Shown here: positions 1 to 4,145 of the stretch, in pieces
How positions within the stretch are numbered: the stretch's first letter is position 1
How the letters are laid out: each line of letters opens with the position of its first letter
Origin: Trebonia sp.
GTDB lineage: Bacteria; Actinomycetota; Actinomycetes; Streptosporangiales; Streptosporangiaceae
DNA: 6,585 bases
Assembly (NCBI GenBank): GCA_030043595.1
Contig: JASHXJ010000305.1
Span: forward strand, 1-6,585
Direction of reading: 5' to 3'
The notes under the pieces: model-generated
The model's input: only the letters and a program-made list of their open reading frames with translations
Told to the model about the DNA's origin: nothing
The model's database searches: none
Program-made: the position numbers and the translations under genes

Positions 1-59
1 CGCGCCCTCCTGCTGAATTCCGTGCGTTGTGCTCACCAGGCAGCTCCTTCGTGGCGCGA

Positions 60-78
60 CTGCGGCATTGTGCCGCAG
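60..78. repeat. Perfect 8-bp inverted repeat upstream of the oxidase gene
   Basis: CTGCGGCA at 60-67 and TGCCGCAG at 71-78 are exact reverse complements around a 3-nt TTG spacer, about 65 bp before the oxidase start. It could be a dimeric regulator's operator or the terminator hairpin of a gene ending left of the window. No T-run follows it, which weakens the terminator reading. A weak GATACT (92-97) downstream could be a -10 box, but its -35 partner is poor. Confidence 0.4.
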
Positions 79-132
79 CAGGCCCTGCCGTGATACTCGG
101 CGCTAGGGGAGAGCAGGGCAAGGCATCGGGCT

Positions 133-137
133 GAGGA
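133..137 (+). promoter_or_regulatory. Ribosome binding site of the alditol oxidase gene
   Basis: GAGGA lies 4 nt before the GTG at 142. The spacing is slightly short, but it is the only purine-rich element near a start that fits the family N-terminus. A richer GGGGAGAG at 106-113 is too far away to act on this start. Confidence 0.4.
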
Positions 138-141
138 CACT

Positions 142-1416
142 GTGACAGATCCGGGTCTGGTGACGTCCGGGTTCGGGACCTGGTCGGGCACCTACCAGTT
201 CACCGCGCGCCGGCTCATCGCCGCGCGGACAATCCAGGACGTACGTCGTGCCGTCGCCGCGGGCGGCCGCGTCCGCGCGCTCGGGACCCGGCATTCATTC
301 AACGACCTCGCCGACAACGGGGCCACCCTCGTCACCGTGACGGGCATCGCGCCCGATCCTGTTCTGGATGAGTCCTCGCGGACGGTGACGGCCGGAGCCG
401 GGATGACATACGGGGCCATCGCGGCCTGGCTGCAGGAGCGGGGCTGGGCTCTGGGCAACCTGGCCTCGCTGCCGCACATCTGCGTCGGCGGCGCGATCGC
501 CACCGGAACCCACGGGTCCGGGAACGGCAACCGCGTCCTGTCGGCTGCGGTCGCTGGCCTGGATTACGTGGATGCCGACGGCGAACTCCGGCACGCCGGG
601 CGCCCGGACCCGGATTTCGACGGGATGGCCGTCGGGCTCGGGGCGTTCGGCATCGTCGTGCGCGTCAGCGTGGATGTCGAGCCGGCTTACCTGGTCAGGC
701 AGGATGTGTACGCCGGCCTGTCCTGGGATCGTGTGCTCGCCGACCTGGACGGCATTATGTCCGCCGGCTACAGCGTGAGCCTGTTCACCGACTGGAGCGG
801 GGAACCGGTCCAGGCGTGGGTCAAGCGCCGGGTCGCGGCACCGGACGACGCAGTGCCCGCGGAACTCTTCGGGGCACGCCGAGATCTGGGCCCGGCGCGG
901 CTTGCCGATTCCCCCGTTGACAACCTCACGGTGCACGGTGCCGCCGGACCCTGGTCGCAGCGGCTCCCGCACTTTCGCGCCGATGTTAGGCCAAGCAACG
1001 GAGACGAGATCCAGTCTGAGTACTTCGTCGCCCGGCGTCACGGGCCGGCCTGCCTGGACGCCGTCCGGCGGCTGGCTCCCCTGGTGACCCCGCTGCTGCT
1101 CGTCACCGAGATCCGCACGACCGCCGCGGACGGCCTGTGGCTGAGCGGATCCTGCGATCGCCAGACGCTGGCCATCCACTTCACGTGGCGCAACCGCCCC
1201 GGCCCCGTCGATGGCGCGGTGCGGGAAGTCGAGGCGGCACTGGCGCCGTTTGATGCCCGCCCGCACTGGGGAAAGGTCTCGCACCTCAGCGCCGATCAGC
1301 TCGAGCCGCTGTACCCGCGTCTTCGCGACGCACGAGCCCTGTTCGAACGGCTCGACCCGCAAGGGCGGTTCACCAACCGCCGCCTGGAAAGGCTCGGGGT
1401 TCGCGAGATCCGCTGA
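142..1416 (+). CDS. FAD-dependent alditol (xylitol/sorbitol) oxidase-like protein, AldO/VAO family
   Basis: A complete 424-residue protein of the vanillyl-alcohol-oxidase fold. It is close throughout to my memory of Streptomyces alditol oxidase AldO (418 aa), which oxidises the terminal CH2OH of polyols with O2 and releases H2O2. Seen in the sequence: GTRHSFN with His51 at the position of the covalent 8-alpha-histidyl-FAD site (AldO His46); ASLPHI with Ser109 (AldO Ser106); the FAD-binding ATGTHGSGNGN loop at 120-130; TEIRT with Glu323/Arg325; HFTW with His346; HWGK with Lys378. All AldO active-site residues I recall are present at a constant +3 offset, so catalysis is probably intact. No signal peptide or membrane segment is visible, so it is probably cytoplasmic. 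The GTG at 142 was chosen because it puts the N-terminus at the family position and has GAGGA just upstream. It ends 6 bp from the convergent regulator gene. The exact polyol is unknown; a related sugar-1,4-lactone oxidase is the alternative. Confidence 0.92.
   Translation: MTDPGLVTSGFGTWSGTYQFTARRLIAARTIQDVRRAVAAGGRVRALGTRHSFNDLADNGATLVTVTGIAPDPVLDESSRTVTAGAGMTYGAIAAWLQERGWALGNLASLPHICVGGAIATGTHGSGNGNRVLSAAVAGLDYVDADGELRHAGRPDPDFDGMAVGLGAFGIVVRVSVDVEPAYLVRQDVYAGLSWDRVLADLDGIMSAGYSVSLFTDWSGEPVQAWVKRRVAAPDDAVPAELFGARRDLGPARLADSPVDNLTVHGAAGPWSQRLPHFRADVRPSNGDEIQSEYFVARRHGPACLDAVRRLAPLVTPLLLVTEIRTTAADGLWLSGSCDRQTLAIHFTWRNRPGPVDGAVREVEAALAPFDARPHWGKVSHLSADQLEPLYPRLRDARALFERLDPQGRFTNRRLERLGVREIR
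1364..1381. terminator. Possible hairpin between convergent genes, lying in the oxidase 3' coding end
   Basis: GGCGGTT (1364-1370) and AACCGCC (1375-1381) form a perfect 7-bp stem with a CACC loop. It sits 33 bp before the oxidase stop and about 42 bp past the stop of the minus-strand regulator gene, so it could help end the latter's transcript. There is no U-tract, and the stretch encodes the family-conserved FTN region, so the pairing may be incidental. Confidence 0.2.
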
Positions 1417-1422
1417 CCGGTC

Positions 1423-3927
1423 CTACGCGATGCCCGAGGCCCCCGGCACGGCCGATGCAGACGCGGGCAGGGCCTGCTCGGTCCAGATGACCTTCCCGGT
1501 CGTCACACTCCGCGTCCCCCAGCGGTCACAGAGCGCGGCGATCAGCTGCAGGCCGCGGCCGCCCTCGTCAGTCCAGGACGCCCGGCGGGGGCGCGGCGTG
1601 GTCAGGCTGCCGTCGAAGACCTCGCAGACTAGGCTCCGGCTGCGCAGCAGCCGGAGCCGGTACGGACCGCGCGCATGCCGGACCACGTTCGCCACCAGCT
1701 CACTGACGACCAGCTCGGTGGTCATCGTCAGTTCCTCCAGCTGCCATGCGGCGAGCTGGTCGCGCACGTGCCGGCGAGCAGCGCCGGCCGCCCGCGGGTC
1801 CTCGGGCAGCGACCAGGTGGCGACGGCGTCTGGTGCCGTGGCCCGGACCCGGGCCACGAGCAGCGCGGCGTCGTCGGCCCGTTGCTGGTCATCTGGCAAC
1901 AGAGCCTGCGTGAGGCTGTCGCACATCCGGTCCAGGCCCTCGGCCTGAAGCTTGCGGAGCAGCCCAGCCATGCGGCCCATGCCTACAGCCGGGTCGCAGC
2001 TGGTCGAGTCGATCAGGCCGTCGGTGTACAGCACAAGCAGGGCGCCGTCCGGAATCCGCAGCTCCGACACCTCGAACGGAGGCCCGGCCACGCCCAGCGG
2101 CGGATCGCCGTCGGTCTGCGCGAAGTGCACAGTACCGTCGGGGCAGACGACAGCGGGCGGCGGGTGGCCCGCTCTGGCAACGCTGCAGCTGCTGGTCGTC
2201 GGATCGTAGATCGCGTAAAGGCACGTGACGAATGAGTCGTCACCGAGGCCGCAAACCAGATCGTTCAGGTGTGCCAGGATCTCGTCCGGCGGCAGCTCGA
2301 GGTCGGACAAGGTTTGCAGCGCGGTGCGCACGCGCCCCATGATGACCGCTTCTGGCAGCCCGTGCCCCATGACGTCACCGATGACCAGGGCGACCCGGTC
2401 GGCCGACAGGGGGATGACGTCATACCAGTCGCCTCCCACGTCCATACCCGGTCCGGCTGGGAGGTACTTGGCCGCCGCGGTGACTGCGGGCAGCTCAGGC
2501 AGCTGCCGCGGCAGCAGGGCACGTTGCAGCGCCTGAGACCGGGCGTGCTCGGCGTCGAAGAGCCGGGCCCGCTCAAGAGCCTGGGCGATCAGGCCGCTGA
2601 GCGTGGTCATCAGCGCGCGCTCGGCGCCCGTGAGAAGGCGCGGCCGGTCGAAGGAGACCACGCACAAGCCCACCACCCGCCCCGAGACGACCAGCGGCAG
2701 GTACGCCCACGCCTGCTTGCCGCACACGGTCAGCACGTCCGCCGTGGCCGGGTAGCGCCGCATGTACTCGTCCGCTGATGCGATGAACGAGGGCCGGCGG
2801 CTGCTCAGAACATCGGCGACCGGGGTGAAATCGGGCACCGGGCCGTTGATCAGGTCGAGGAAAGCCTGGGAGTAGCCGACCGCTCCAACCGTGCGCATCC
2901 GGCCATCCTCGACTACCTGAACGATCAGCCCGGAGGCCCCGAACGGCGGCAGTACCCGATCGGCGACCGCGGCCACGATATCCAGCGAGGTGACGGCCTC
3001 GGCCAGCGAGGATGCCAGATCCTGGATCCGCGCCGCGCGCCTGCCCGCCGTGCGCTCGGCCGCATCCTGCTCGGCTTCGCGCATGCGCGACTCGGTGATG
3101 TCGGTGAAGTACCAGGCCAGGCCGTCAGGTACGGGGACGAGCCGGAAACGGTACCAGCGCCTGGTGTCCGGCCACTGCACATCGAAGCTCGTCGGCGTCG
3201 TCCCGGCAGCTGCCTGGCGGCAGCGGGCCTCCAGGCCCGGTACCCGGCGGAGCACGAGCAGGTCCCACAGCAGCCGCCCGGTCAGGTCATGCTGTGCGGT
3301 CAGCAGACGCTCAGCCTCAACGTTGGCGAAGATGACCCGCCAGTCCCTGCCGACAGAAAGGAAACCGTCGCTCATATACCGCAAGGCGCTGCGCAGGCCA
3401 TCACTGGTCGCGTGTGCCTGCGTCGTGTCCCATGCCGTGCCCAGCATCCGGACCGCGTTCCCGTCCGCGCCTGCCTCAACCTGGCCGCGGACCTGCACCC
3501 AGCGAGTGCTGCCGTCCGGCCAGCAGATCCTGTACTCCGCCTGGTACGGCCCGTTCGTGGTGATCGCCTTGTCCACCTCGGCGGTGACCCAGGCGATGTC
3601 GTCGGGATGAACGCGGCTGATCCAGGTCTCGATGCGCCCGTCGTAGGTGTCCGTGTCGACGCCCAGCAGACCCATCGAAGGCTGGTCGAGGCAGAGCAGG
3701 CCCGAGGCCATGTACCACTCCCAGGCGCCGACCCCTGTTGCCCGGTAACCATCCCACGAGCCGGTCTTGCCGTTGGGGACTAGCACCTGGCCTGGCTTCT
3801 GCGGCGTTCGGCGGAGCTGCTGCGGCGGCTTGGCCGCCTCGCCGCCCGCGCGCGGGGCGCGCTGCCGCCCGGCCGCCGTACTGCCTGCTCTACCCGTCAT
3901 GCCTGCCGCCACCCCCTGGAAGCGCAT
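1423..3927 (-). CDS. PAS-PAS-GAF-SpoIIE (PP2C) phosphatase with C-terminal RsbW-like ATPase domain
   Basis: A multidomain cytoplasmic regulator; no membrane segment is visible. The reading frame stays open to a TTG at 4044. Residues below are numbered from that TTG, so the chosen ATG (3927) is residue 40, giving 834 aa. Order: Ala/Pro/Arg-rich tail 40-95; PAS 100-211 (HPDD at 146-149, then YRICWPDGSTRWV); PAS 215-320 ending YFTDITE; helical linker 321-350; GAF about 353-495; SpoIIE-type PP2C about 533-735; GHKL ATPase about 740-857. Phosphatase metal ligands are all present: GGDWYD (D539), GDVMGHG (D557), YTDG (D675), DDAALL (D725). The ATPase has an N-box with E782/N786, D811 in VFDGS, and GGRGL at 828-832. 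In this family the phosphatase dephosphorylates STAS anti-anti-sigma factors and the ATPase domain resembles anti-sigma kinases; the ligands of PAS/GAF are not deducible. ATG 3900 has a richer upstream purine stretch and is an alternative start. Common architecture in actinomycetes. Confidence 0.93.
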   Translation of the reverse strand: MRFQGVAAGMTGRAGSTAAGRQRAPRAGGEAAKPPQQLRRTPQKPGQVLVPNGKTGSWDGYRATGVGAWEWYMASGLLCLDQPSMGLLGVDTDTYDGRIETWISRVHPDDIAWVTAEVDKAITTNGPYQAEYRICWPDGSTRWVQVRGQVEAGADGNAVRMLGTAWDTTQAHATSDGLRSALRYMSDGFLSVGRDWRVIFANVEAERLLTAQHDLTGRLLWDLLVLRRVPGLEARCRQAAAGTTPTSFDVQWPDTRRWYRFRLVPVPDGLAWYFTDITESRMREAEQDAAERTAGRRAARIQDLASSLAEAVTSLDIVAAVADRVLPPFGASGLIVQVVEDGRMRTVGAVGYSQAFLDLINGPVPDFTPVADVLSSRRPSFIASADEYMRRYPATADVLTVCGKQAWAYLPLVVSGRVVGLCVVSFDRPRLLTGAERALMTTLSGLIAQALERARLFDAEHARSQALQRALLPRQLPELPAVTAAAKYLPAGPGMDVGGDWYDVIPLSADRVALVIGDVMGHGLPEAVIMGRVRTALQTLSDLELPPDEILAHLNDLVCGLGDDSFVTCLYAIYDPTTSSCSVARAGHPPPAVVCPDGTVHFAQTDGDPPLGVAGPPFEVSELRIPDGALLVLYTDGLIDSTSCDPAVGMGRMAGLLRKLQAEGLDRMCDSLTQALLPDDQQRADDAALLVARVRATAPDAVATWSLPEDPRAAGAARRHVRDQLAAWQLEELTMTTELVVSELVANVVRHARGPYRLRLLRSRSLVCEVFDGSLTTPRPRRASWTDEGGRGLQLIAALCDRWGTRSVTTGKVIWTEQALPASASAVPGASGIA
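1632..1658. repeat. Perfect 12-bp inverted repeat inside the regulator's ATPase domain
   Basis: GGCTCCGGCTGC (1632-1643) and GCAGCCGGAGCC (1647-1658) are exact reverse complements with a 3-nt GCA loop. This is the longest perfect close inverted repeat I noticed in the window. It encodes the Arg/Leu-rich RLRLLRSRS stretch of the ATPase domain. It would fold strongly in RNA from either strand. Any role (pausing, attenuation) is inference. Confidence 0.6.
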
Positions 3928-4145
3928 GCCATCACTTTCGTACGCAGATCTGCCAGCATAGCCGTTCGCTTCTGGTGGGCGGCTCAGCCCGCCGCCCCCT
4001 TCAGGCCGGGCACCGAGGCGCGCTGGCTTGAACCGGCACGTCAAGCCGCGTCACCGGACGCCGGATATTCGTCACTTTTTGTAGCATTTCGATGCCGGGT
4101 CTCGGTACGCTGATCACCGTCGGGAGCATCGGTAGGGGCTGCGCG
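3928..4145. promoter_or_regulatory. Divergent intergenic region between the regulator and receptor-kinase genes
   Basis: These 218 bp separate the chosen ATG of the minus-strand SpoIIE regulator from the ATG of the plus-strand kinase, so they should hold promoters for both. The stretch 4065-4094 is conspicuously A/T-rich for this window and is the likeliest melting region. Neither strand shows a convincing -35/-10 pair with correct spacing. The regulator frame stays open across 3928-4044, but the predicted peptide there looks non-conserved and Gly/Pro-rich. Confidence 0.5.
4134..4138 (+). promoter_or_regulatory. Ribosome binding site of the receptor-kinase gene
   Basis: AGGGG ends 7 nt before the ATG at 4146, which is good spacing. 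This supports 4146 as the start. The resulting N-terminus (VPGY followed shortly by the glycine loop) also fits the family. Confidence 0.65.

Noticed and set aside
295..1362. A 355-codon open frame on the minus strand opposite the oxidase gene
   Set aside because: It lacks any recognisable motif, is rich in Arg/Gly/Pro/Ala as expected for antisense of high-GC coding DNA, and sits wholly opposite a gene with intact active-site motifs.
1211..2235. Plus-strand open frames at 1211-1948 and 1675-2235 opposite the SpoIIE regulator
   Set aside because: They have no motifs and are Ser/Arg/Ala-rich, and the opposite strand encodes intact PP2C and ATPase domains over the same bases.
4039..4044. TTGACG on the minus strand as a -35 box for the regulator gene
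   Set aside because: No -10-like hexamer is present at 16-18 bp spacing; the bases there are pure G/C. It also coincides with the possible TTG start codon.
4084..4095. GCAT-TTCG-ATGC mini-hairpin in the divergent intergenic region
   Set aside because: The stem is only 4 bp, too short to claim as a regulatory structure.
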